A DNA stretch of 47,857 bases from NCBI RefSeq assembly GCF_000812965.1, contig NZ_JSYN01000034.1, positions 1 through 47,857 on the forward strand. The letters run 5' to 3'. Source of the DNA: Pedobacter kyungheensis (GTDB lineage Bacteria; Bacteroidota; Bacteroidia; Sphingobacteriales; Sphingobacteriaceae). Both the position numbers and the translations under genes were made by a program. Below, piece by piece: positions 26,085-33,320 of this stretch. Each line of letters starts with the position of its first letter. Position 1 is the stretch's first letter. Under the pieces are notes generated by a model, which was given only the letters and a program-made list of their open reading frames with translations, searched no databases and had not been told where the DNA came from.

Positions 26085-26116
26085 AGCCTTTCAGGAAACT
26101 GGAAGGCTTTTTTTGT
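26085..26116 (+). terminator. Terminator of the tRNA-Val cluster
   Basis: The arm agccttt-c pairs with g-aaggct across the loop aggaaactg, and a run of seven Ts follows. It starts just after the CCA of the third tRNA. Confidence 0.75.
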
Positions 26117-26239
26117 GGTTAAAATTTTCGGTTTTTAATTGTGGTATTTGTTTTACCATATAAGTCATTTAAGCTTAGATGGCCTTATGTTTCTTATATG
26201 GTTAAGTTTTACATAAATTGGCTGCAGAAAACACAGGCA

Positions 26240-27151
26240 ATGCTCGGTAAAATTATCAGGTTCATTTTTTTTGGAAACTACTTTGTAGGGATACTTGCTG
26301 TTGCCTTAACCATCGAAGCCACTGTGCAGTTGAGGGTGCCTTTTAATTCGCTAAACTATTACCTGCTACTTTTCCTGGCGCCAACCATTTATTACACTTA
26401 CGCCTATAACAAAGTATCTACAAAACCATCTACAACTAATCCGCGTAATCAGTGGTATTTTAAACATAAGCAGTTTATTAATTACAGTCAGGCAGTGCTT
26501 TTTATCAGTTGTATGTTGCTGGCGATAAACCTGCTTTACCAGAATTTTGATCATTTTCTGGCCTTGCCACTTAGTTATTGGATAGCTATATTGATTATTG
26601 TGACTGCAGGTGGTTTGTACTATGGTTTATTGCCCCGATCGTTTTTGAAGTTTAACTTGCGTAATACCGGCTGGCTAAAAGCCTTTGTTATTGGTTTTGT
26701 ATGGGCCTGTTGTGCTAATGTATTGCCGCTTATTATGCTCAAAATCGAGACCGGTATAGGGTATCATGATTCTGTATTGTGGACCTGGTTATTTATCAAA
26801 AACTGGATGTTCTGTACCGTAAACGCCATCATTTTTGATATTAAGGATTACCCTACCGATGCAAACCGGCATTTAAGAACTTTTGTGGTACGTTACGGCC
26901 TGAGAAGAACCATTTTTAATATCCTCATTCCCTTATTAGTTGTGGGTTTAATTTCGCTGGGCATATTTGCCAGTTACAAAGGTTTTGCCTGGCCCCTGGT
27001 ATTTTGCAATGTGTTACCCTTTATCTTTACCATTTATGTGGCGTACTCCATGCACCGCCGGAAAAATATTCTTTATTATTTAATGGTGATTGATGGGCTG
27101 ATTTTGTTTAAAGCCATTTGCGGAATAATTGGGATGCAGTTTGTAGGGTAG
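26240..27151 (+). CDS. UbiA-like integral membrane protein
   Basis: This 303-residue protein (from the ATG at 26240) has about eight hydrophobic helices and the segment NAIIFDIKDYPTDANRHLRT, which fits the second Asp-rich motif (DxxDxxxD) of UbiA-type membrane prenyltransferases. The first Asp-rich motif is not seen at the expected place, where TYAYNKVSTKP stands instead, so activity is uncertain. The frame extends upstream to a GTG at 26141, but the added sequence runs close to the tRNA terminator. An ATG at 26198 is another option. A methyltransferase gene follows. A role in isoprenoid lipid or quinone modification is an inference. Confidence 0.7.
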   Translation: MLGKIIRFIFFGNYFVGILAVALTIEATVQLRVPFNSLNYYLLLFLAPTIYYTYAYNKVSTKPSTTNPRNQWYFKHKQFINYSQAVLFISCMLLAINLLYQNFDHFLALPLSYWIAILIIVTAGGLYYGLLPRSFLKFNLRNTGWLKAFVIGFVWACCANVLPLIMLKIETGIGYHDSVLWTWLFIKNWMFCTVNAIIFDIKDYPTDANRHLRTFVVRYGLRRTIFNILIPLLVVGLISLGIFASYKGFAWPLVFCNVLPFIFTIYVAYSMHRRKNILYYLMVIDGLILFKAICGIIGMQFVG

Positions 27152-27235
27152 GTGGTTAACTGTTAGAATCGGTTAACTGGTTAATTGTCTGGTATTACAA
27201 TTAACCGATTTGTACAATTTAAACAATTAACCAAA

Positions 27236-27862
27236 ATGGATAATAACTACGATAAAATAGCCAGACATTATGATACGCTAAGTCGTTTGGTGTTTTTTAA
27301 GGCGCAGGTAAATGCTCAGGTTAATCAACTGCGTTATATAAAAAAAAATAACGAAGTGCTGATAGTAGGTGGGGGAACGGGATGGATTTTAGAGGAGTTG
27401 GCCAAAGTGCATCCGGCCGGGCTAAAAATTGTTTATGTGGAAATTTCTGCTAAAATGATTGCGCTTTCGAAAGCGAGGAATTTTGGAGGCAACGAAGTGG
27501 TGTTTGTGAATGAAGGCATTGAAGACTTTACCGCCGAAACAGCATTTGATGTCGTGCTAACGCCGTTTCTGTTCGATAATTTTTCGGAAAAAAGAGCTAG
27601 TCAGGTATTTGAGCAATTAGATGGTTGTTTAAAACCTGGCGCATTGTGGTTCCTGGTCGATTTCTCGCTCGATGCAAACAAAGGAAAATGGTGGAAATTA
27701 CTGCTGCTGAAATCGATGTACCGGTTTTTTAAATTATTAGGCATTGTAGAAGCCAGTAACCTGATTGATATGCATCCTTATTTTTTAAGCAAAGATTATG
27801 AGGTAGTAGAAGAACGTTTTTACTATGGTGGTTTTATTAAAGGTGCGATCTATAAAAAATGA
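27236..27862 (+). CDS. Class I SAM-dependent methyltransferase
   Basis: This 208-residue protein begins MDNNYDKIARHYDTLSRLVF, a common start of small-molecule methyltransferases. It has the SAM-binding glycine motif VLIVGGGTGWILEEL (about residues 38-52), the ribose-binding acidic residue in IVYVEISAKMI and motif IV in VVLTPFLFDNF. The shorter ATG start is preferred to the alternative at 27185, because the added residues lie in an intergenic repeat-like sequence. The substrate is unknown. It follows the UbiA-like gene in the same direction. Confidence 0.85.
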   Translation: MDNNYDKIARHYDTLSRLVFFKAQVNAQVNQLRYIKKNNEVLIVGGGTGWILEELAKVHPAGLKIVYVEISAKMIALSKARNFGGNEVVFVNEGIEDFTAETAFDVVLTPFLFDNFSEKRASQVFEQLDGCLKPGALWFLVDFSLDANKGKWWKLLLLKSMYRFFKLLGIVEASNLIDMHPYFLSKDYEVVEERFYYGGFIKGAIYKK

Positions 27863-27931
27863 CATTTTAATAATGCATCTTTGTTGCATTTGATAGTGCC
27901 TTTGCTCATTTTTGTTCCAAAAGAAAGAAAT

Positions 27932-28828
27932 ATGGATTTTGATGTAATTATAATTGGTGGCAGTTACGCAGGTTTATCTGCTGCACTTACTTTGGCTCGC
28001 GCTACGCGTTCGGTGCTTGTAATTGATAGCGGGAAACCTTGTAACAGGCAAACACCGCACTCGCATAACTTTTTAACGCATGATGGCGATACACCCGCTG
28101 AAATTGCTGCAGAGGCTAAAGCTGAGGTTTTAAAATATCCGACCGTGAAAATGATAGCCGGCAAAGCCATTAAGGCTAGTCAAAAAACAAGTGGCTTTAC
28201 TGTTGGGCTTGAAAGTGGCGAAAGTTTTTCTGCCAGAAAACTACTGATTGCTACCGGTTTAAAAGATGTATTGCCAGAAATTAAAGGTTTGGCCGAATGT
28301 TGGGCCATCTCGGTAATTCACTGCCCGTATTGCCATGGTTACGAGGTTAAAGGTGAGGCAATTGGTTTAATGATGAATGGGGATGCGGCCTTTGATATGG
28401 CTAAAAACCTTTATTTGTGGAATAAAGATTTAACCTTGCTTACCAATGGAAAATCGGAATTAACAGCTGAGCAAACTGAAAAGCTAAAAGCTAAATCAAT
28501 CCGGATAATAGAAGCTGAAATTGTTGAATTTGAACATAATAGGGGGAATATTAGTGAAGTGGTTTTTGCCAATGGAGAAAAACTGGCTTTAAAGGCGGTG
28601 TATGCCAGACCAAATGTAGAACAGCATATCGATTTTGATGCGCAGCTCAATTTCGAACTAACAGATTTGAAAACAATTAAGGTTAATGAGCAGCAGCAAA
28701 CTACTGCAAAAGGTGTTTATGCGGCAGGCGATTGCGCAACCATGTTCAGGTCGTTATCGTATATAACAGCAGCAGGCACTATGGCCGCTGTGGTGTTGAA
28801 TAAAGAAATGATTTCAGAAGATTTTTGA
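27932..28828 (+). CDS. Thioredoxin-reductase-like NAD(P)/FAD oxidoreductase
   Basis: This 298-residue two-domain flavoprotein has the FAD-binding motif VIIIGGSYAGLSAAL (5-19), a central NAD(P) domain with the redox motif HCPYCHGYE (C131 and C134) and the C-terminal FAD motif GVYAAGDCATM. The CPYC motif is the one used by thioredoxin reductases and by related dithiol oxidases such as GliT-like enzymes. The missing GxGxxA-type NADPH motif (here IGLMMNGDAAFDMAK) suggests reduced or altered pyridine nucleotide binding, so a dithiol oxidase role is possible. I chose the ATG at 27932, and the upstream TTG at 27881 would add an implausible segment. Confidence 0.86.
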   Translation: MDFDVIIIGGSYAGLSAALTLARATRSVLVIDSGKPCNRQTPHSHNFLTHDGDTPAEIAAEAKAEVLKYPTVKMIAGKAIKASQKTSGFTVGLESGESFSARKLLIATGLKDVLPEIKGLAECWAISVIHCPYCHGYEVKGEAIGLMMNGDAAFDMAKNLYLWNKDLTLLTNGKSELTAEQTEKLKAKSIRIIEAEIVEFEHNRGNISEVVFANGEKLALKAVYARPNVEQHIDFDAQLNFELTDLKTIKVNEQQQTTAKGVYAAGDCATMFRSLSYITAAGTMAAVVLNKEMISEDF

Positions 28829-28843
28829 TTGACCATCTGAAAT

Positions 28844-29008
28844 TTAGAATAAAATTGCGCCTATTATCGTAGCAATAAACATCACTGCAATTACAATTCT
28901 GTCGGCAGTTATCCATTGTGCTCTGGTAAGCTGTACAGGCGTTTTTTTTATGGTTTCAGTTTTGGGCCTGAAGAACCTGAAAACAGGGGTGTGTAATTTA
29001 ATGAGCAT
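28844..29008 (-). CDS. Small single-pass membrane protein
   Basis: A 54-residue ORF reads MLIKLHTPVFRFFRPK at its start, then a basic/polar part containing TPVQLTRAQWITADR, and ends in one hydrophobic helix (IVIAVMFIATIIGAILF). The stop codon follows the helix directly, a layout common in tail-anchored small proteins. The gene ends 15 bases from the stop codon of the flavoprotein gene (convergent). It has no recognisable family. Confidence 0.5.
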   Translation of the reverse strand: MLIKLHTPVFRFFRPKTETIKKTPVQLTRAQWITADRIVIAVMFIATIIGAILF

Positions 29009-29154
29009 GGGATTGAGTTTTATAGGTTAATAAACCTAGGGCAAAACCCAAGCCAAAAAATGTAAAAAATGTGGAATTGTGAATAACTTATGCAGTTTAT
29101 GTTCAGGGATTTACAGTTTGCATAATTGTGACGGAAATGGTACTAAAATATTGC

Positions 29155-29188
29155 GATTAAGCTGTACTGAAAACCGAACAGCTTAATC
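29155..29188 (-). terminator. Hairpin after the amino acid permease
   Basis: The arms gattaagctgt (29155-29165) and acagcttaatc (29178-29188) are perfect complements. It lies 46 bases past the permease stop codon and is followed on the minus strand by an A/T-rich tail. Confidence 0.65.
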
Positions 29189-29233
29189 GTGCCATGTATA
29201 TGATAATGAATTTATTAGGAACGCAGCATTTGG

Positions 29234-30691
29234 CTATAATGTTGATGAAGATTCCTCATTTGCAGTACGTAGTTTACTGTGTTTTTTACCATACCAAAAG
29301 TAAATAGCCAAACCAATAATTAGCCAAACGGCAAGCCTTAACCAGGTTTCCCAGGGTAGAAATACCATCATGGCAATGCAGGTTAATATACCCAAAATTG
29401 GAATTAAAGGTACAAGGGGTACTTTGAAAGGACGCTTGGCGTCTGGATCGGTTTTTCTCAGAATCAATATACCCACACAAACCATTAAAAAGGCAAGTAA
29501 GGTACCAATGCTGGTCATTTCGCCAACCACATTCATGGGTACAAATGCCGCAAACAAGCCAATAAATAAACAAAGAATCAGGTTTGATTTATATGGCGTT
29601 TTAAATTTACGATGCACATCAGAGAACATTTTAGGAAGTAAGCCATCTTTACTGATAGAATAAAACATGCGCGATTGTGCCATTAAATCGATCAGGATTA
29701 CTGAGGTATAGCCAATTAAAATGGCTAAAATAATGGCTTGGCTTAACCATGCATAAGGTGTTTTCTCGATAGCAATGGCCACTGGTGCGCCGCTGTTGGC
29801 AAATTCTTTATAGTTGGCCAAACCTGTCATCACGTGGCCAAACAAACCAAATAAAACTGTACAAACCACTAAAGAACCAATAATGCCGATAGGTAAATCT
29901 CGCGTAGGGTTTTTGGTTTCCTGGGCAGAAGCCGCTACTGCATCAAAACCGATGAATACAAAAAACACCAGTCCGGCACCACGTAAAATACCGCTCCAGC
30001 CAAACTGGCCAAAAGTACCAGTATTTTGAGGAATGTAAGGATGATAATTTGCCGGATCGATATATTGCCAGCCCAGAGCAATGAAAACCAATACCACACC
30101 AACTTTTAAAAATACAATAATGCCATTTACAATAGCCGAGCCTTTGGTACCGCGGATGAGAATGGCCGTCATAAGTACTACTACCAGTGCAGCAGGGATA
30201 TTGATCAAACCATGTACGGTAGAGCCATCGGCAAGTTTTGCTGTTTCGAATGGCGACAGCGTAAGTTTGGCCGGGAGGTAAATATGTAAACTGGCCAGAA
30301 ATTTGGTTAAATACTGCGACCAGCTAATGGCCACAGTAGCACAACCAACCGAATACTCGAGCACGAGATCCCAACCGATAATCCAGGCAAAAAGCTCGCC
30401 CATGGTGGCGTAAGAGTAGGTATAGGCACTGCCTGCAACTGGAATCATAGAGGCAAACTCGGCATAGCACAATGCGGCAAAACCACAGCCCAGTGCGGCA
30501 ATTACAAAAGATAGGGTAACCGCTGGCCCCGAGTGATTGGCTGCTGCCAAACCGGTAATTGAAAATAAACCGGCGCCAAGCGTTAGGCCCACACCAATTA
30601 AAATGAGGTTAATTGGCCCCAGTGTTCTTTTAAGCGTGCCTTCGCCGCTTTCGTTTGCTTCAGCAACAATGCTGGCAATAGACTTTTTCAT
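29234..30691 (-). CDS. APC-family amino acid permease
   Basis: This 485-residue inner-membrane transporter of the amino acid-polyamine-organocation superfamily is close to the cationic amino acid transporter (CAT) group. Signatures include GPINLILIGVGLTLGAGLFS in helix 1, CYAEFASMIPVAGSAYTYSY in helix 3 and the FIGFDAVAASAQETKNPTRD segment of helix 6. I count 12 or more hydrophobic segments. The substrate cannot be fixed from the sequence. A taattttg -7 box lies at 30712-30719 on the minus strand. It is a monocistronic gene followed by a hairpin terminator. Confidence 0.93.
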   Translation of the reverse strand: MKKSIASIVAEANESGEGTLKRTLGPINLILIGVGLTLGAGLFSITGLAAANHSGPAVTLSFVIAALGCGFAALCYAEFASMIPVAGSAYTYSYATMGELFAWIIGWDLVLEYSVGCATVAISWSQYLTKFLASLHIYLPAKLTLSPFETAKLADGSTVHGLINIPAALVVVLMTAILIRGTKGSAIVNGIIVFLKVGVVLVFIALGWQYIDPANYHPYIPQNTGTFGQFGWSGILRGAGLVFFVFIGFDAVAASAQETKNPTRDLPIGIIGSLVVCTVLFGLFGHVMTGLANYKEFANSGAPVAIAIEKTPYAWLSQAIILAILIGYTSVILIDLMAQSRMFYSISKDGLLPKMFSDVHRKFKTPYKSNLILCLFIGLFAAFVPMNVVGEMTSIGTLLAFLMVCVGILILRKTDPDAKRPFKVPLVPLIPILGILTCIAMMVFLPWETWLRLAVWLIIGLAIYFWYGKKHSKLRTANEESSSTL

Positions 30692-30711
30692 GAAAATAAG
30701 TTAAGCAGCTG

Positions 30712-30719
30712 CAAAATTA
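30712..30719 (-). promoter_or_regulatory. Probable -7 box for the permease
   Basis: The minus strand reads taattttg, matching TAnnTTTG, about 20 bases before the start codon. A -33 box is not evident. Confidence 0.4.
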
Positions 30720-30760
30720 TTAAAATATATTAATTCTATAGTATTTGTATAGTAAAACAT

Positions 30761-30960
30761 CTTCCGAAGTTTAACCCGGGAGGTGCGCTGGTAACTTCGG
30801 AAGTTTAGTTTAAGCTTGGGCAGGCAACTGCGGCGCAAACTTTGAAAGTTTAGCGGAGCCTATAACCCAAGCCCAACTATCCCTGCAAATTAAACCCGAT
30901 AGCGCCATATAGCTCCCGATTTTTTTCTTCAAAAAACCGGGACTATGGGCAATAGCGGGA
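30761..30960. other. Three consecutive hairpins in a 465-base gene-free gap
   Basis: The gap between the permease and padR (30692-31156) has no ORF of note, but holds three strong potential stem-loops. The first is cttccgaagtt (30761-30771) with aacttcggaag (30793-30803), 11 bp. The second is gcttggg (30814-30820) with cccaagc (30866-30872), enclosing aggc/gcct and aaacttt/aaagttt. The third is cccg/cggg, gccata/tatgggc and cccgatttttt/aaaaaaccggg, nested between 30895 and 30959. This may be a structured RNA, a leader or a relic of repeat insertions. Confidence 0.55.
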
Positions 30961-31120
30961 CTGCTGCAACCGAAGCATTACTGCAATTTGCTTTACTAAA
31001 AATAATGCAAATCTTTCACTTTTACAGATTTTTCTGCTCATCTCAAAATTTTTATAAAAAATTAATTAACTAATAATCAGATATTTGTGATTTTGTTTTG
31101 AATTATTTTAGTACTATGTA

Positions 31121-31152
31121 TTGCATGGTAGTTTATAAAACATATATCTTTG
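31121..31152 (+). promoter_or_regulatory. Promoter of the padR operon, very close to the start codon
   Basis: The sequence tatctttg (31145-31152) matches TAnnTTTG, and a TTG at 31121-31123 lies 21 bases upstream. The padR ATG is only 4 bases after the -7 box, which would place the transcript start at or next to the start codon. Confidence 0.5.
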
Positions 31153-31156
31153 TATT

Positions 31157-31492
31157 ATGATAGCAGAAAATACGCAAACACAAATGCGGAAGGGAATTCT
31201 GGAATATTGTGTTTTATCAATCATCTCGAGAGGCGAAATTTATGCCTCTGATATCATTGCTGAATTAAGGTCGGCAAAACTGTTGGTGGTTGAGGGCACA
31301 CTATATCCATTATTAACCAGGCTTAAAAACAATGGTTTGTTAAGCTACAACTGGGTAGAATCTACCTCAGGCCCGCCCCGTAAATATTACACCTTAACCG
31401 AAGTTGGCAGAGGCATTTTAGCACAATTAGATCAAACCTGGCAGGAACTGGCCTACGCGGTAGGGGTTTCGCAACAAGGAGCCAATTCATAA
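31157..31492 (+). CDS. PadR family transcriptional regulator
   Basis: This 111-residue winged-helix DNA-binding protein has the compact PadR-s2 layout: MRKGILEYCVLSIISRG, the recognition region ASDIIAELRS and the wing with LVVEGTLYPLLTRLKNNGLL and GPPRKYYTLTEVGR. PadR proteins usually repress membrane stress or efflux genes and are released by small ligands. The PspC-domain gene starts 17 bases after its stop codon, and it probably controls that operon. An internal ATG at 31184 would give a shorter product if the first ATG is not used. Confidence 0.93.
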   Translation: MIAENTQTQMRKGILEYCVLSIISRGEIYASDIIAELRSAKLLVVEGTLYPLLTRLKNNGLLSYNWVESTSGPPRKYYTLTEVGRGILAQLDQTWQELAYAVGVSQQGANS

Positions 31493-31509
31493 TCATTAGT
31501 AACAAGGAA

Positions 31510-33252
31510 ATGGAAAAGACCATCATCATAAATATAGGGAACACGATTATTCACATTGAAGAAAGTGCCTACGAACTCTTAAAGGCGTACCTGAACGAGG
31601 TAAAAGGATATTTTGCCAATCATGCCGACGATCTGGAAATTGTAACAGATATTGAAAACCGTATTGCCGAATTGCTAACCGAGCAATTGGAAGAGCAGAA
31701 AAAACAGGTTGTTGATGCGGCCAACGTAAATTCGGTTATTGCACAAATGGGCAGGGTACAGGATTTCGATACCACGGCCGAAGGAGAAGAAGAACCTGTT
31801 GCGCAAAGCGCCTACCAGTATCAGTACGCGGAGAAAAAATTATACCGCGATATGGACGACCGGGTTATTGCCGGGGTGTGTGCAGGTATTGCGCATTACG
31901 TTAATGCCGATGCGAAATGGATCAGATTGGCTGCTGTTTTAACCATTTTTGTGGGTGGCTCGGGATTATTGGTGTATGCCTTGCTTTGGATTATTATGCC
32001 AAAGGCGAAATCGCGGATTGAAAGAATGGAAATGAAAGGTGAACCTGCCAACCTGCAAGGCTTTCAAAAGAACCTCGACGAGGAGTTGCAGGCTGTTAAA
32101 GAGCGTTTAAGTGAAGTAAATAAACATGCGCAGCCTATCTTTACACGTTTCGGGATTTTTATAGGCGAGTTTTTTGAGTGGCTGGGCCGTTTTATATCGG
32201 GTACGGGAAAGGTGATTTTTAAAGTTATTGCCGGCTTTATTGTAGTTTTTGGTGCTTTTTTACTGTTAACACTGATTGTTACTACCGCTGCTTTTCAGGG
32301 TTTCTGGGATTCGAGCATTTACGAATATTTCCCCTTCTCGATTGTAAACGATGGCAACCGTAGCGCGATTTTGTTTGGAGCGTTTGTGGTATTGTTTATC
32401 CCGGTTTTAGCTTTGGTACTCTTTTCTATCAGGGTAGCATTTAACAAACAAGCCATTAATAAAACGCTTTCTTTTGCCCTGTTAATTATCTGGTTGGTTG
32501 GGGTAGCGATTACCGGATATCAGGCCGCAAAAATATCGACGGAGTTTAAACAACATGCAGAATTAACGCAAACTGTTGACCTGAAAAGTTACGGTACTTA
32601 TGTAATTGATATCGATAAGAGCAAGTATTTCAGTAAAGAGGATAGCATTACCTATCACATCGACATGAACCAAAAAAATCAGATTGTGGTTGATGATTTT
32701 GAAGATGGTCCTTTTGTTACACCGAATAAAATCCGCATTAATATTGAAAAAAGCGAAACCAATGTTACCCGCTTAACACAGAAATACGAATCGCAGGGTA
32801 AAACTTTTTCAAATGCTTTGCAAAATGCGCAGAATATAAGCTATACCTATACTTTAAAAGATTCGGCTATGGTATTTAATCCACGTTTCCGCTTAAATAA
32901 AGGTACTACCTGGCGTAATCAGGAGGTAAGGTTAACGCTTGAAATACCGGTGGGAACCCGACTGATTCTAAAAGAAGATTCGTATCGCTACATTAACAAT
33001 TACTGGGCCTGGAGCTGTAACGATGCCGAAAACGACCACAATGATAATAGCGTTTGGGTGATGACGGATGAGGGTTTGAAGTGCATTGCGGAACTAAAAC
33101 AAGAAGCTATAAAAAAGCAGAAGCTGGAAGAAGAACTGCATGATTTAAAACTCCAGCTCAGAGATAAAACTACCGACAGCATTTATCAGGACTCTGTATT
33201 GAACAGGATTGGTGAAGTGAAAAAGGAATTGGGGATAGAGCCTGAAGAATAA
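31510..33252 (+). CDS. PspC domain-containing membrane protein
   Basis: This 580-residue protein has an N-terminal cytoplasmic region (MEKTIIINIGNTIIHIEESA, with an acidic DIENRIAELL helix at about 47-56), a PspC domain at about residues 110-168 (LYRDMDDRVIAGVCAGIAHY ... LLWIIMPKA) and further hydrophobic segments at about 235-260, 290-312 and 320-338. A soluble, probably periplasmic, C-terminal half ends in a coiled-coil-like stretch (KQKLEEELHDLKLQLRDK). It is paired with a PadR regulator, an arrangement common in Bacteroidota. A role in membrane-stress sensing is inferred from the PspC family. Confidence 0.9.
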   Translation: MEKTIIINIGNTIIHIEESAYELLKAYLNEVKGYFANHADDLEIVTDIENRIAELLTEQLEEQKKQVVDAANVNSVIAQMGRVQDFDTTAEGEEEPVAQSAYQYQYAEKKLYRDMDDRVIAGVCAGIAHYVNADAKWIRLAAVLTIFVGGSGLLVYALLWIIMPKAKSRIERMEMKGEPANLQGFQKNLDEELQAVKERLSEVNKHAQPIFTRFGIFIGEFFEWLGRFISGTGKVIFKVIAGFIVVFGAFLLLTLIVTTAAFQGFWDSSIYEYFPFSIVNDGNRSAILFGAFVVLFIPVLALVLFSIRVAFNKQAINKTLSFALLIIWLVGVAITGYQAAKISTEFKQHAELTQTVDLKSYGTYVIDIDKSKYFSKEDSITYHIDMNQKNQIVVDDFEDGPFVTPNKIRINIEKSETNVTRLTQKYESQGKTFSNALQNAQNISYTYTLKDSAMVFNPRFRLNKGTTWRNQEVRLTLEIPVGTRLILKEDSYRYINNYWAWSCNDAENDHNDNSVWVMTDEGLKCIAELKQEAIKKQKLEEELHDLKLQLRDKTTDSIYQDSVLNRIGEVKKELGIEPEE

Positions 33253-33270
33253 TTCAGTTACTTAAACGTT

Positions 33271-33297
33271 GGTCATCCCGATCTGATCGGGATGACC
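33271..33297. repeat. 27-bp palindrome (ggtcatcccgatc-t-complement)
   Basis: The 13-base arms are perfect complements with a one-base loop. It lies between the PspC gene and the barrel gene, where it could act as an attenuator or be an inserted repeat. The core CCCGAT/ATCGGG recurs in the 23-base insertion at 47627-47649. Confidence 0.7.
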
Positions 33298-33320
33298 AGC
33301 CGACCTAAAAAGAAGAAACC

